DNA of 64,000 nt, taken from assembly GCF_026343115.1 (NCBI RefSeq), contig NZ_JAPEMC010000001.1:3286001-3350000 (forward strand), written 5' to 3'. Origin of the DNA: Streptomyces sp. NBC_00102. GTDB lineage: Bacteria > Actinomycetota > Actinomycetes > Streptomycetales > Streptomycetaceae. Shown here in pieces: positions 34,838-45,853 of the stretch; the stretch's first letter is position 1, and the number at the start of each line of letters is the position of its first letter. Under the pieces are notes generated by a model that saw only the letters and a program-made list of their open reading frames with translations, ran no database searches and was not told the origin of the DNA. The position numbers were made by a program, and so were the translations under genes.

Positions 34838-34888
34838 CGGGAGAAGGGCCCGGGAGAACGCCCCGGGAGAAGGGCCCGGGAGAAGGCT
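34837..34888. repeat. 13-bp tandem repeat, four units
   Basis: CCGGGAGAA recurs exactly at 34837, 34850, 34863 and 34876, with four variable bases between copies. It lies in the hisC-cydA interval next to the hairpin. Confidence 0.9.
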
Positions 34889-34901
34889 CCGGACCGCGAC
34901 G

Positions 34902-35981
34902 CTACAACTGCGCGCGGTACGCCTCGGCCGCCTTCAGGAAGAGGTCGTTGGCCTCGTCCTCGGCGATCGTGACCCGTACGCCCTCACCGGCGAACGGCCG
35001 CACGACCACCCCGGCCCGCTCGCAGAACGCGGCGAAGTCGCCGGTACGCTCGCCGAGCCGCAGCCAGACGAAGTTGGCCTGGCTCTCCGGCACCGTCCAC
35101 CCCTGAGCCACCAGCCCCGCGTGCACCCGGTTCCGCTCGACGACCAGCGAGCCGACCCGCCCGAGCAGTTCGTCCTCGGCGCGCAGCGAGGCGATCGCCG
35201 CCTCCTGGGCGATCTGGCTCACACCGAAGGGGACGGCCGTCTTGCGCAGCGCCGCCGCCACCGGCTCGTGCGCCACCGCGAACCCGACGCGCAGTCCGGC
35301 CAGCCCGTACGCCTTCGAGAAGGTGCGCAGCACCGCGACGTTGGGCCGGTCCCGGTAGATCTCCAGGCCGTCGGGGACGTCGGCGTCCCGGACGAACTCC
35401 TTGTACGCCTCGTCGAGCACCACCAGCACGTCGGAGGGCACCCGGTCGAGGAAGCGTTCCAGCTCGGCCCGGCGGACCACCGTCCCGGTCGGGTTGTTGG
35501 GGTTGCAGACGAAGATCAGCCTCGTCCGGTCCGTGACGGCGTCGGCCATCGCGTCGAGGTCGTGCACGTCCCCGTCGGTCAGCGGCACCTTCACCGAGGT
35601 CGCCCCGCTGACCTGCGTGATGATCGGGTACGCCTCGAAGGATCGCCAGGCGTAGATCACCTCGTCGCCGGGCCCGGAGGTGGCCTGGAGCAGCTGCTGC
35701 GCCACGCCCACCGAGCCGGTTCCGGTGGCGAGGTGCGACACGGGCACCCCGAACCGGTCGGCGAGCTCGTTCATCAGGCCCGCGCAGGACATGTCCGGGT
35801 AGCGGTTGAACTCCGAGGAGGCCGTGAGCACGGCCTCCATCACGCCGGGCAGCGGCGGGTAGGGGTTCTCGTTGGAGGACAGCTTGAAGGCGACCGGCCC
35901 GTCCTGGGAGGCCGGCCTGCCCGGCACATAGGCGGGGACACCGTCCAGCTCGGGGCGCAGCTTGGGGCTCGTCTCGCTCAC
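34902..35981 (-). CDS. hisC: Histidinol-phosphate aminotransferase family (HisC)
   Basis: A 359-residue fold-type I PLP aminotransferase converting imidazole acetol phosphate to histidinol phosphate. The PLP lysine is Lys223 in [15 protein letters not shown], with [10 protein letters not shown] and DEAYKEF as cofactor-binding elements. It is not in a his cluster, and streptomycetes carry another hisC with the other his genes. This copy may therefore prefer aromatic substrates; pheA lies 23 kb away. GTG 35981 follows AGGAGG by seven bases. Confidence 0.9.
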   Translation of the reverse strand: MSETSPKLRPELDGVPAYVPGRPASQDGPVAFKLSSNENPYPPLPGVMEAVLTASSEFNRYPDMSCAGLMNELADRFGVPVSHLATGTGSVGVAQQLLQATSGPGDEVIYAWRSFEAYPIITQVSGATSVKVPLTDGDVHDLDAMADAVTDRTRLIFVCNPNNPTGTVVRRAELERFLDRVPSDVLVVLDEAYKEFVRDADVPDGLEIYRDRPNVAVLRTFSKAYGLAGLRVGFAVAHEPVAAALRKTAVPFGVSQIAQEAAIASLRAEDELLGRVGSLVVERNRVHAGLVAQGWTVPESQANFVWLRLGERTGDFAAFCERAGVVVRPFAGEGVRVTIAEDEANDLFLKAAEAYRAQL

Positions 35982-36323
35982 CACAGGTCCTCCTCGACAT
36001 CGACGCGGTTCAACGCGTCTCACCTTATGAGGAAGCGCGGGACCGGACCATGAAGGGGAGTTGCCCCGCACCGGAGCACCGGCCCGGGCCAGACCGGGGC
36101 GCGGCCACATCCCTGGGGGGAGCGCACACGCTCCGTCGCGCGCCGGTGGCTCGCGCCGTAGCGCGCGTCCCTCGTAGTGGTGAGTTGAGACCTCTCCCGT
36201 CCACCGCTCCCTGGCCCGACTCGGCCCGATGGATACATGACACATCCGGCCACTGACCATCAACTCCCTCGCTTTACAAGGCATTCGTTCCTCAATGACC
36301 TTGCAGAAACGTGCCTGTCAACA

Positions 36324-36337
36324 GGCGCATATGCGCC
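36324..36337. promoter_or_regulatory. 14-bp perfect palindrome before the LacI gene
   Basis: GGCGCATATGCGCC lies 39 bases before the regulator's start and upstream of TACTAT (36362-36367), a possible -10 box. It could be an autoregulatory operator, although LacI-family sites usually have a central CG. Confidence 0.45.
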
Positions 36338-36376
36338 CGGCCGAGTTGGCCTCCAGCGCCCTACTATCGGCTCGCC

Positions 36377-37489
36377 ATGACAGCAGCAGGGAAGCACCAG
36401 GTGAGCCGGACGGAGACCCCCCGGCGCAGCGGCCGGCCAGGACGCGCGGGTATCCGTGACGTCGCCGCCGCGGCAGGGGTCTCGATCACGACCGTCTCCG
36501 ACGCGCTCAACGGCAAGGGCAGGCTCCCGGACGCCACCCGCCGCCACGTCCGCGAGGTCGCAGAACGCCTGGGCTACCGCCCCTCGGCGGCGGCCCGCAC
36601 GCTCCGCACGGGCAAGTCGGGCCTGATCGGCCTGACCGTGACCACGTACGGGGATGAACCTTTCACCTTCACCGAGTTCGCCTACTTCGCGGAGATGGCG
36701 AGGGCCGCGACCTCGGCCGCGCTCGCCCGGGGGTACGCCCTCGTGATCCTCCCCGCCACCTCGCGCCACGACGTCTGGTCCAACGTGGCGCTGGACGGGA
36801 CGGTCGTCATCGACCCCTCGGACCAGGACCCGGTGGTCACCGAGCTCGTCCGCCAGGGCCTGCCCGTGGTCTCCGACGGACGGCCCGCCGGATCGCTCCC
36901 GGTCACCGCCTGGGTCGACAACGACCACCGCGCGGCCGTGCTCGACCTCCTCGACCACCTCGCCGCGGCCGGAGCCCGCCGGATCGGGCTGCTCACCGGC
37001 ACCACGACCGACACCTACACCCGGCTCTCCACCACGGCGTACCTGCACTGGTGCGAGCGCGTCGGCCAGGACCCGGTGTACGAGTCCTATCCGGCCCACG
37101 ATCCGTGTGCCGGAGCGGTGGCCGCGGACCGGCTGCTCGCCCGCCCCGACCGGCCGGACGCCGTGTACGGCCTCTTCGACCCCAACGGCACCGATCTGCT
37201 GGCCGCGGCCCGCCGGTACGGCCTGCGGGTCCCCGACGACCTCCTGCTGGTCTGCTGCAGCGAGTCCACGGTCTACGCCACCACCGAGCCGCCCATCACC
37301 ACGCTCTCGCTCAAGCCGCGCCGCATCGGCACCGCCGTGGTGCAGCTGCTCATCGACGCGATCGAGGGCGTGGAGCACGACGGACCGGTCGAGCAGGTGA
37401 TACCGACCGAGCTCATCGTCCGGACCTCCTCGCAGCGCCGGCCGCCCCGTACGACGGTGAGCGCGCCACGCTCACCGAGCAAGGACTGA
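36377..37489 (+). CDS. LacI-family transcriptional regulator
   Basis: A 370-residue repressor. A 24-residue basic N-terminal extension precedes the HTH IRDVAAAAGVSITTVSDALN and hinge helix YRPSAAARTLRTG; the periplasmic-binding-like effector domain covers about 80-350. TACTAT ends nine bases before ATG 36377 and no ribosome binding site is visible, suggesting a leaderless message. The inducer is unknown. The usual sugar-transport genes are not adjacent, and a metallophosphoesterase follows after 175 bases. Confidence 0.92.
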   Translation: MTAAGKHQVSRTETPRRSGRPGRAGIRDVAAAAGVSITTVSDALNGKGRLPDATRRHVREVAERLGYRPSAAARTLRTGKSGLIGLTVTTYGDEPFTFTEFAYFAEMARAATSAALARGYALVILPATSRHDVWSNVALDGTVVIDPSDQDPVVTELVRQGLPVVSDGRPAGSLPVTAWVDNDHRAAVLDLLDHLAAAGARRIGLLTGTTTDTYTRLSTTAYLHWCERVGQDPVYESYPAHDPCAGAVAADRLLARPDRPDAVYGLFDPNGTDLLAAARRYGLRVPDDLLLVCCSESTVYATTEPPITTLSLKPRRIGTAVVQLLIDAIEGVEHDGPVEQVIPTELIVRTSSQRRPPRTTVSAPRSPSKD

Positions 37490-37664
37490 ACGGATTAATC
37501 CGGACCAATGGACAGGTGAACGGCGCACCCGCCCGGATTCACCGCCCCTGGTGCGTCACACGGGGCGATCCGCGTTCCTATGATGGGCGCACGACACCGC
37601 GGACCGACCTCTACCAGGCAGGGCCCGTCAGGTGTACGGCGGCGCGACGGTGGTGGAGGGGTCG

Positions 37665-38744
37665 ATGACTCAGGGGGCCGGTCAGGAACCCGTGGTGCGT
37701 ACGGCGACGTTGCGCGACTTCCGCGTTCCGCCGTACGCGCGAACGACCATGCCCGAGACGGATCCGCATCCGGACGGCGCGCTCACGCACCCCGGGAACG
37801 CCGTTCCCGCCGACGGGGTACCGGAGGGCTACACGCCGACCGAGCGCGATCTGCCCGTGATCACCCCGGCCGGGGTGCCCGTCGTGGCATCCGTGCCGGA
37901 ACCGGCTCCCGGCGGGGGAGACGGGCTCGGCCCGCTCTACGTCGTGGGCGACGTGCACGGCTACCTCGACGAGCTGAAGGCCGCGCTCGCCGACCAGGGC
38001 CTCATCGACGTCAACGGCAACTGGTCGGCGGGCAACGCCCGGCTCTGGTTCCTCGGCGACTTCACCGACCGGGGCCCCGACGGCATCGGCGTCATCGACC
38101 TGGTCATGCAGCTCTCCGCCGAGGCCGCGGCCGCGGGTGGCTACTGCAAGGCGCTGATGGGCAACCACGAGCTGCTGCTCATCGGGGCGAAGCGGTTCGC
38201 GGACACCCCGGTGAACTCCGGCGCGGGCACCGCCACCTTCCAGGCCGCCTGGCTGCTCAACGGCGGCCAGAAGCACGACATGGAGCGGCTGCGCGACGTC
38301 CACCTGCAGTGGATGTCCCGGCTGGACGCGGTCGTGGAGGAGGACGGGCATCTGCTGATGCACTCCGACACGACGGCGTACCTCGACTACGGGGCGACCA
38401 TCGAGGACGTCAACGACACGGTCCACGCCATCCTCACCCGTAACGACGCGGACGAGTGCTGGGACCTGTTCCGCAAGCTCACCAAGCGGTTCGCGTTCCG
38501 TGACGACGGCGGCGCGCAGGCGGTGCGCGAGCTGATGGCCGCGTACGGCGGCCGGCGGGTCGTCCACGGCCACAGCCCCATTCCGTACCTCCTCGGCGAG
38601 GTCGGGTCGGAGGACGGCGAGAACGGCGCGGGACCGGTGGTGCACGGACCGCACGTGTACGCGGACGGGCTCGCCATCGCCATGGACGGCGGAGTGACCA
38701 TGGCCGGAAAGCTACTGGTCGCCCAACTCCCCCTGCATGACTGA
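37665..38744 (+). CDS. Calcineurin-type metallophosphoesterase
   Basis: A 359-residue phosphoesterase. Dimetal motifs are in order: GDVHG, GDFTDRG, GNHE, a His in LLMHSD and GHSPIPYL. The pattern is closest to serine/threonine phosphatase-like or ApaH-like bacterial enzymes. An N-terminal extension of about 90 residues rich in Pro/Gly/Glu lacks a signal peptide. ATG 37665 follows TGGAGGGG. The substrate is unknown. Confidence 0.9.
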   Translation: MTQGAGQEPVVRTATLRDFRVPPYARTTMPETDPHPDGALTHPGNAVPADGVPEGYTPTERDLPVITPAGVPVVASVPEPAPGGGDGLGPLYVVGDVHGYLDELKAALADQGLIDVNGNWSAGNARLWFLGDFTDRGPDGIGVIDLVMQLSAEAAAAGGYCKALMGNHELLLIGAKRFADTPVNSGAGTATFQAAWLLNGGQKHDMERLRDVHLQWMSRLDAVVEEDGHLLMHSDTTAYLDYGATIEDVNDTVHAILTRNDADECWDLFRKLTKRFAFRDDGGAQAVRELMAAYGGRRVVHGHSPIPYLLGEVGSEDGENGAGPVVHGPHVYADGLAIAMDGGVTMAGKLLVAQLPLHD

Positions 38745-38927
38745 CATTCCACCGGGTAGGGCTCCGTCGACCTGATCGTTCGCGGTCGGCGGGCCCATTT
38801 TCGGCAACACCCTGTCACCCCTCGCCCTGGTCGCTCTACCATCGGCGTATCAGTAGCAGGCTCTCCTCCGTTTCGTCCGAGATGCCCCGTCATGTGCGGG
38901 TTTTCAGGCGCCACGGAGCATCGGGGG

Positions 38928-39806
38928 ATGCAGATGACAAGCGCTCCGCACCTGCTGGCCGAAGACGGGCCCGAGTACGAGCGAATCCTCGGCGAAGCAC
39001 TGCGCCACGCGCACGAGCGGCCGGATCTGGACGACATCGGGGCACGGCTCGACCGGGAGCGACTACGGGCCCTGGCGCTCAGCGCCACCGCGCTGATCAC
39101 CGCGGCCGCCGCCACCGAGTACGCGCAGTACGTGAAGGCGCGCGGGGAGATCCGCGTCCCGGCGGGGGGCTCCGACCGGGCTGCGGACGAGGGGCGGATC
39201 CCGGCGGACCGGCCCGGCGAGAGCGTGGGAGTCGGCGCGGTCGTCACCGCGCTCGCCCCGCTCCTCGCGGGTTCCGCAGCGTTGATCTTCCTGCTGATCG
39301 GTTACCTCCTCCGGGCGGTGGGCCCGGACCTGGCCGTCGCGGGCCCGATGGTCACCGCGGGATGGGTCTTCGCCGCGCTCACCGCGCTGGCGATACTCGC
39401 CGCAGCCGTGGGACTGCTGGTCACGGCGCTCCGCAACGGCTCCGGCGAACCGGCCGCCGCCCCGCGGGAGGACGACGTGCCGGAGGAGGTCGCCCGGGCC
39501 CGGGACGCCTGGCACCACGCCCTGCTGGAGCGCGGCATCCTGCCGTTCCTCCACGACGCACCGGCCGACCCTGCCGCCGCGCCGGCCGCCCGCGTCCCCC
39601 GGCAGCCGTCGGACCGCATCCCGAAGATCGGCTACAGCAGCCCGCACTTCGACAGCCCGCAGGACGGGGCGCGCCCGAGCCCCCGACCGTCCTTCAGCAG
39701 CCCCGACTTCAGCAGCCCGGACTTCGACAGCCCCGGCTTCGAGGGCCCGGGCTTCGAGGGTCCCGGCTTCGGCGGCCCGGACCGCAACGGCCCCGGCGAG
39801 GGGTGA
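38928..39806 (+). CDS. Membrane protein with Phe-x-Ser/Gly-Pro repeat tail
   Basis: A 292-residue protein I do not recognise. Three hydrophobic segments lie around residues 50-65, 105-130 and 140-170. After a charged region the last 50 residues consist of five-residue units such as FSSPD, FDSPG and FEGPG, ending in NGPGEG. The tail looks disordered and could bind a partner or the cell wall. ATG 38928 has GGAG nine bases upstream; earlier ATGs at 38892 and 38882 (another frame) are less likely. Confidence 0.7.
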   Translation: MQMTSAPHLLAEDGPEYERILGEALRHAHERPDLDDIGARLDRERLRALALSATALITAAAATEYAQYVKARGEIRVPAGGSDRAADEGRIPADRPGESVGVGAVVTALAPLLAGSAALIFLLIGYLLRAVGPDLAVAGPMVTAGWVFAALTALAILAAAVGLLVTALRNGSGEPAAAPREDDVPEEVARARDAWHHALLERGILPFLHDAPADPAAAPAARVPRQPSDRIPKIGYSSPHFDSPQDGARPSPRPSFSSPDFSSPDFDSPGFEGPGFEGPGFGGPDRNGPGEG

Positions 39807-39809
39807 CCG

Positions 39810-39834
39810 GCCCCGGGCTGCATTTCCCCGGGGC
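39810..39834. terminator. Hairpin between convergent genes
   Basis: GCCCCGGG and CCCGGGGC form an 8-bp stem with a 9-base loop, four bases after the membrane-protein stop and 87 bases beyond the thiC stop. Confidence 0.6.
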
Positions 39835-39920
39835 AGGTGCCCTCGCCGCTCTCCGACCAGTCGTCCAGCCGTCCGGCCCACAAACGGACCCGCCAGTCGG
39901 CCGGACGGCGGAGGGACCCG

Positions 39921-41822
<1,902 letters not shown>

Positions 41823-41904
41823 CGTGTGCAAAGGTGCCACCACGCTAGCGCCCGCCCGGCCGTGCTGACCAGGGGGCCTCTCCCGCACTTGCGATGATCG
41901 GCCG

Positions 41905-43227
41905 GTGAACTCCTCCCAGGACCGTCCCGAACCCCAGGACCCCTCACACGGCCATACGCACAGCCACGGCCCCGCGGCCCCCGTCTCCACCCATCTGCGG
42001 AAGGTCATCGCATGCGTGCTGATCCCCTTCGCGGCGGCGGTGATCGTCGGTCTGGCGGTGCTCTGGCCCGGCGGAACTCCCGCGCACGAGCGGACCGGTG
42101 TGGGCTTCGACCGGCAGACCGAGCAGGGAAAGGTGGTGAAGGTGGAGCGGGTCGACTGCGCGGACGTCAACGCCGCCCAGGTTCCCGCCACGGTTGACAC
42201 CTCGACGGGCTCGGGCCCGGCCGCGGACACCGGCGACTGCAAGAAGGCCACCATCGAGGTGACCAGCGGCAAGGATGAGGGGCGCACCTTCGCCGAGATC
42301 GTCCAGCCGGAAGCCTCAAGGCAGTTGAGCGAGGGTCAGGGGGTCGTGTTGGCTTACGCGCCGGACGCTCCGCACGACTTGCAGTACTCGGTCACCGACG
42401 TGGACCGGAAGCTTCCGCTGGCGTTGCTCGCGGGGATCTTCGCCGTCGCCGTCGTGGTGGTGGGGCGGCTGAAAGGCGTCATGGCGCTCGTGGCGCTCGC
42501 GGTCTCCTTCGCCGTGCTGACGCTGTTCATCCTCCCGGCGATCCTGCAGGGGTCCAACCCACTGCTCGTGGCGGTGGTCGGAGCGAGCGCGATCATGCTC
42601 ATCGCGCTGTACACCTGCCACGGAGTGACCGCCCGCACCTCGGTGGCGGTCATCGGCACGCTGATCTCGCTGGTACTGATCGGGCTGCTGGGCTCGGTCT
42701 TCATCGACTGGGCGGGCCTGACCGGCAACACCGACGACAACACCGGCCTCATCCACGGCCTCTATCCGGACATCGACATGAGCGGTCTGCTGCTGGCCGG
42801 TGTCATCATCGGTTCACTCGGCGTCCTGGACGACGTGACGGTCACACAGACGTCGGCGGTGTGGGAGCTGCACCAGGCGAACCCGACCATGGGGGCGCGC
42901 GGGCTCTACCGGGCGGGCATCAGGATCGGGCGCGACCACATCGCCTCGGTGGTCAACACCCTGGTGCTCGCGTACGCGGGCGCGGCGCTGCCACTGCTGC
43001 TGCTGTTCTCGATCGCGCAGAGCAGTGTGGGCACGGTCGCCAACAGCGAGCTGGTGGCGGAGGAGATCGTCCGTACTCTCGTCGGCTCGATCGGACTGGT
43101 CGCCTCGGTGCCCGTCACGACGGTGCTCGCCGCGCTGGTGGTGTCCGCGGACCGCACAGGGCTCGGCGCGGAAGCCGGAGCTCCTGCACCCGTACGGACC
43201 GGGAGGGGCCGCCGCCGCAAGACGTGA
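41905..43227 (+). CDS. YibE/F family membrane protein
   Basis: A 440-residue protein with a His-rich N-terminus (HGHTHSHGP), one helix (residues 32-55), an extracytoplasmic domain of about 105 residues, then seven or so helices with LDDVTVTQTSAVWELHQANP, characteristic of the YibE/F family. The biochemical role of the family is not established; the histidines might bind metal. GTG 41905 is the only plausible start. It diverges from thiC and converges on ssgA. Confidence 0.88.
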   Translation: MNSSQDRPEPQDPSHGHTHSHGPAAPVSTHLRKVIACVLIPFAAAVIVGLAVLWPGGTPAHERTGVGFDRQTEQGKVVKVERVDCADVNAAQVPATVDTSTGSGPAADTGDCKKATIEVTSGKDEGRTFAEIVQPEASRQLSEGQGVVLAYAPDAPHDLQYSVTDVDRKLPLALLAGIFAVAVVVVGRLKGVMALVALAVSFAVLTLFILPAILQGSNPLLVAVVGASAIMLIALYTCHGVTARTSVAVIGTLISLVLIGLLGSVFIDWAGLTGNTDDNTGLIHGLYPDIDMSGLLLAGVIIGSLGVLDDVTVTQTSAVWELHQANPTMGARGLYRAGIRIGRDHIASVVNTLVLAYAGAALPLLLLFSIAQSSVGTVANSELVAEEIVRTLVGSIGLVASVPVTTVLAALVVSADRTGLGAEAGAPAPVRTGRGRRRKT

Positions 43228-43248
43228 GCGCGAAGGCCCAAAAACTAA

Positions 43249-43271
43249 CGGGCTGACACCCTGTCAGCCCG
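43249..43271 (-). terminator. Intrinsic terminator overlapping the end of ssgA
   Basis: CGGGCTGACA-ccc-TGTCAGCCCG forms a 10-bp stem. Read leftward it is followed by TTAGTTTTTGG, a real T tract that is rare in Streptomyces. The ssgA stop codon (43264-43266) lies inside the stem. Confidence 0.9.
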
Positions 43272-43701
43272 CGTTCTGCTCCTCGGCGAGAATCCTGCCG
43301 AGCGCCTCTTCGAGATTGCCGTCGAAGTCACCCTGCGTGTGCTCCTGCCCCAGCGGCACCAACTTGTCCGTCCGGTCGAGGAACGCCACGAGCGGCGCCG
43401 TACCGGCCCGGAACAGGGCCCGGTCCGCGCCCACCTGGAGCCGGATGTGCACGTCACAGAGCCCCTCGGGTTCGGTCGGGCCGATGTGCACATCGCCGTC
43501 CCCGCTGGGGCTGTTGAGGCCGTCGAGCAGGAGCTCACGACCAAAGGCCCAGGTGACAGGGGCGTCACCGGGCAAGTGGAACGTCATACGGATCGCGTAC
43601 GGATCGCTCACCTCGTACCGGAGCTCCACCGGAATACGGAACGAGAGCTCCTCTGAGACGAGGAAGCTCATCATGACCTCTGCTTGAACCGACTCGCGCA
43701 T
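43264..43701 (-). CDS. ssgA: Sporulation-specific cell division activator SsgA
   Basis: A 145-residue SsgA-like protein that in streptomycetes localises future septum sites and activates FtsZ-dependent sporulation division, through SsgB. The sequence MSFLVSEELSFRIPVELRYEV, then VTWAFGRELL, DVHI and FLDRTDKLVPLGQE, is diagnostic of SsgA itself. An N-terminal MRESVQAEVM extension precedes the S. coelicolor start and resembles S. griseus SsgA. It is preceded by ssgR in the same direction, 101 bases away. Confidence 0.97.
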   Translation of the reverse strand: MRESVQAEVMMSFLVSEELSFRIPVELRYEVSDPYAIRMTFHLPGDAPVTWAFGRELLLDGLNSPSGDGDVHIGPTEPEGLCDVHIRLQVGADRALFRAGTAPLVAFLDRTDKLVPLGQEHTQGDFDGNLEEALGRILAEEQNAG

Positions 43702-43802
43702 CGTTCAACCCCGCAGTAGATGAATCTGGCCAGGAATGATCCCCCATGGCCCTATTGACGCCATCGTGGTGCACGCGATAGCAGATCACAAGGAGTGATT
43801 TT

Positions 43803-44579
43803 TCAGATACTGATAGAGAACACGAACGAACGCAAGAGCCGCGCCACTTCGCCACGTAGTTGTTCGACTGCGGGGAGCAACTGCTCTTGGCGGTCCAGGG
43901 GTAGAGAAATGGCCATCGCCGCGACGGCCGAGCCTGCGGTGATGGGGATGGCGGCACAGACCGTTCCGAGTGCGTACTCCTGTCGCTCAATGACAGGTTT
44001 CATGCGCTCCATCGAACGCAATCGCTCAAGAAGGACCGGGCGATCTCGCACTGAGTAACGGGTCAGGGGACGCACCGGATGGCGGAGCAGATGGTCCTCC
44101 CGCGCCTTCTCGTCGAGCTGCCCGAGCAGGCACTGCCCGAGCGCGTGCGCGTGGCCGGTCTCCGCGAAGGGAGCCCACTCGTCCACGGCCGGCGTCTCGG
44201 CGGAGTCCGCCACGGCCACCAGCTCGATCTCACCCTCGCGGTAGACCGCGCAGTACACCGGAGCCCCCAACTCGTCGCACCAGCGCGCGAGGGAGTCGTT
44301 GAGTCTGCCGCGCCTGCTCTCCTCGGCCGCCCGGCCGGACATCCGCTCGGCGGCGGCGCCGAGGACGAAGACGCCGTTCTCCCGGCGGAGGTAGCCCTCG
44401 TGGGCCAGGGTGCGCAGCAGGTGGTAGGTGGTCGGCAGGGGCAGGCCCGCTTCCCGCGCGAGCTGCTTGGCCGGGGCGCCGTCCTGATGGGCGCCCACCG
44501 CCTCCAGCAGTCTCAGGGCCCGCTGGACCGAACCGATCAGCGTCGGGACAGTGGTGGTCGATGCCGTGGTCACGGTCAC
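43803..44579 (-). CDS. ssgR: IclR-family activator SsgR
   Basis: A 258-residue IclR-type regulator known in Streptomyces to activate ssgA, its direct neighbour here. The HTH is near residues 20-65 (AKQLAREAGLPLPTTYHLL) and the effector domain follows, with GHAHALGQCLLGQL. GTG 44579 is taken as start; no strong ribosome binding site is seen and GTG 44573 is equally possible. The 101-base gap to ssgA should contain the regulated promoter. Confidence 0.95.
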   Translation of the reverse strand: MTVTTASTTTVPTLIGSVQRALRLLEAVGAHQDGAPAKQLAREAGLPLPTTYHLLRTLAHEGYLRRENGVFVLGAAAERMSGRAAEESRRGRLNDSLARWCDELGAPVYCAVYREGEIELVAVADSAETPAVDEWAPFAETGHAHALGQCLLGQLDEKAREDHLLRHPVRPLTRYSVRDRPVLLERLRSMERMKPVIERQEYALGTVCAAIPITAGSAVAAMAISLPLDRQEQLLPAVEQLRGEVARLLRSFVFSISI

Positions 44580-44835
44580 CCCCAGGCATGGTGACGGGCG
44601 GTCAGCCCTCCCGTGGAGGCCGCCCCCACGGGCGTGCCGCGAGCCCGGGGCGCGCTCTCGACTGTCGCGGAACCATTGGTCAGGATGGTGACGGACAGTT
44701 ACTTCCCAGGCGGCGGCAGCGAACCGTCACTGTAGCCGTCAGGGCCATTCGTGGAGCGGTTTCGGGCCGCGCTTAGCTCTGCCGGGCTAATCCGCGGGAC
44801 TCTCCGTGACCAGATCCGGTTCCGGCCGCCCGGTT

Positions 44836-44910
44836 CTGTGCGCCCGCGGCCTGGGCGCCCGCGGCCTGGGCACCCGCGGCCTGGGCACCCGCGGCCTGGG
44901 CACCCGCACC
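44836..44910. repeat. 15-bp tandem repeat, five units
   Basis: CTGGGCACCCGCGGC and close variants start at 44836 (degenerate), 44851, 44866, 44881 and 44896. Read on the complement in one frame it would give an Ala-Ala-Gly-Ala-Gln repeat, but there is no gene around it. Confidence 0.93.
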
Positions 44911-44928
44911 CTGCGCCACTCAGGAACC

Positions 44929-44974
44929 GGCGGTGCCCGGACCTGGCGGTGCCCGGACCGGCGGTGCCCTGACC
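44929..44974. repeat. 15-bp tandem repeat, three units
   Basis: GGCGGTGCCCGGACC at 44929, 44945 and (two changes) 44960. The unit is unrelated to that of the neighbouring array. Confidence 0.88.
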
Positions 44975-44988
44975 CGCGGTGGCTGCGG

Positions 44989-45210
44989 CTACCAGTCGCG
45001 TCGGGAGTCCGAGGAGGACGAGAGGAACTTCCGCACGACGAAGATCAGTCCGCCGACGAGGATCACGAACAGCAGCACCTTGAACAGCAGCGTGACCACG
45101 AAGGTCACCACGCTGGCGATCAGCCCGCCGAACACGACGATCGCGATCACCGGCACCGCGATCCACTTCACCCACCAGGGCATTCCCGCGAATATCTCCC
45201 GGACCGCCAT
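44989..45210 (-). CDS. Small membrane protein, DUF5326-like
   Basis: A 73-residue protein beginning MAVREIFAGMPWWVKWI, with two closely spaced hydrophobic helices (about 14-38 and 40-60) and a Ser/Asp/Arg-rich end. It matches from memory the small actinomycete membrane family DUF5326. ATG 45210 follows GGTAGGGA. Function unknown. Confidence 0.8.
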   Translation of the reverse strand: MAVREIFAGMPWWVKWIAVPVIAIVVFGGLIASVVTFVVTLLFKVLLFVILVGGLIFVVRKFLSSSSDSRRDW

Positions 45211-45455
45211 CGTCCCTACCTCGTCTCTCGTGTCCCTGCCCGCCGGGCCGGGAATTCCCGGTCCTGGTCCCGGCATCCCGGATCCCGGTACCGATGCTAG
45301 AGCGGAGAAGGTGGCGACGGGCGGTCCGTATCCCCCGGACTCCCCTGATCGATCCCCTAGGGTGTGCCGTCACACCGCCCAGGGACTCGGTCCACGGGCG
45401 GTGCCCGGGAGCCGGTCCGCGGAAGGTGCCCGGGACTCGGGGCCCGGCCGGAGGA

Positions 45456-45773
45456 TCAGCCCTCCGGCGGGGAGAAGACCACCATCACGCGAAGATCCTC
45501 GGTGATGTGGTGGAACTTGTGGGCCACACCGGCCGGCACGTACACCACGCTTCCCCGCCCCACCACGGTCGTCTCCATGCCCACGGTGATCGACGCCCGC
45601 CCGCTGACCACGAGATACACCTCGTCCTGGCGGTGCGGGCTCTGTGTGTCGAGGGCGCCGGCATCCAGGGCGTACAGGCCCACGGACATGTTCCGCTCGC
45701 GGAGGAACTGCAGATAGGCGCCGTCGTTGGCGGCTCGTTCCGCTTCCAGCTCGTCGAGCCTGAATGCCTTCAT
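45456..45773 (-). CDS. Single-domain cupin protein
   Basis: A 105-residue cupin. Motif 1 is SPHRQDEVYLVVSG (His, Glu) and motif 2 is VPAGVAHKFHHI (His), so the metal site is present. Small cupins act as dioxygenases, isomerases or sensors; the substrate cannot be told. It diverges from the holin-like gene. Confidence 0.9.
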   Translation of the reverse strand: MKAFRLDELEAERAANDGAYLQFLRERNMSVGLYALDAGALDTQSPHRQDEVYLVVSGRASITVGMETTVVGRGSVVYVPAGVAHKFHHITEDLRVMVVFSPPEG

Positions 45774-45833
45774 CTACGTGCGCCCCTCGTGGTCGTCCAG
45801 GGTTCCCGTACGGACGGTGTACCCCGTGGTTCG

Positions 45834-45852
45834 TGTCTGCCACGATCAGACA
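45834..45852 (+). promoter_or_regulatory. Inverted repeat at a probable leaderless promoter
   Basis: TGTCTG-N7-CAGACA overlaps CACGAT (45841-45846), a possible -10 box ending seven bases before ATG 45854. A protein bound here would cover the transcription start. The regulator is unknown. Confidence 0.4.
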
Positions 45853-45853
45853 C

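Larger units (their letters stand above)
44580..44988. other. Non-coding region upstream of ssgR with repeat arrays
   Basis: About 410 bases between the ssgR start and the stop of the small membrane gene. The left 200 bases should hold the ssgR promoter. The right half contains two short tandem-repeat arrays, listed separately. No gene is supported. Confidence 0.7.

Noticed and set aside
44699..45373. Gene encoding a Gly/Arg/Pro repeat protein over the repeat arrays
   Set aside because: The frame overlaps the small membrane gene out of phase and its repetitive translation comes only from the 15-bp DNA repeats.
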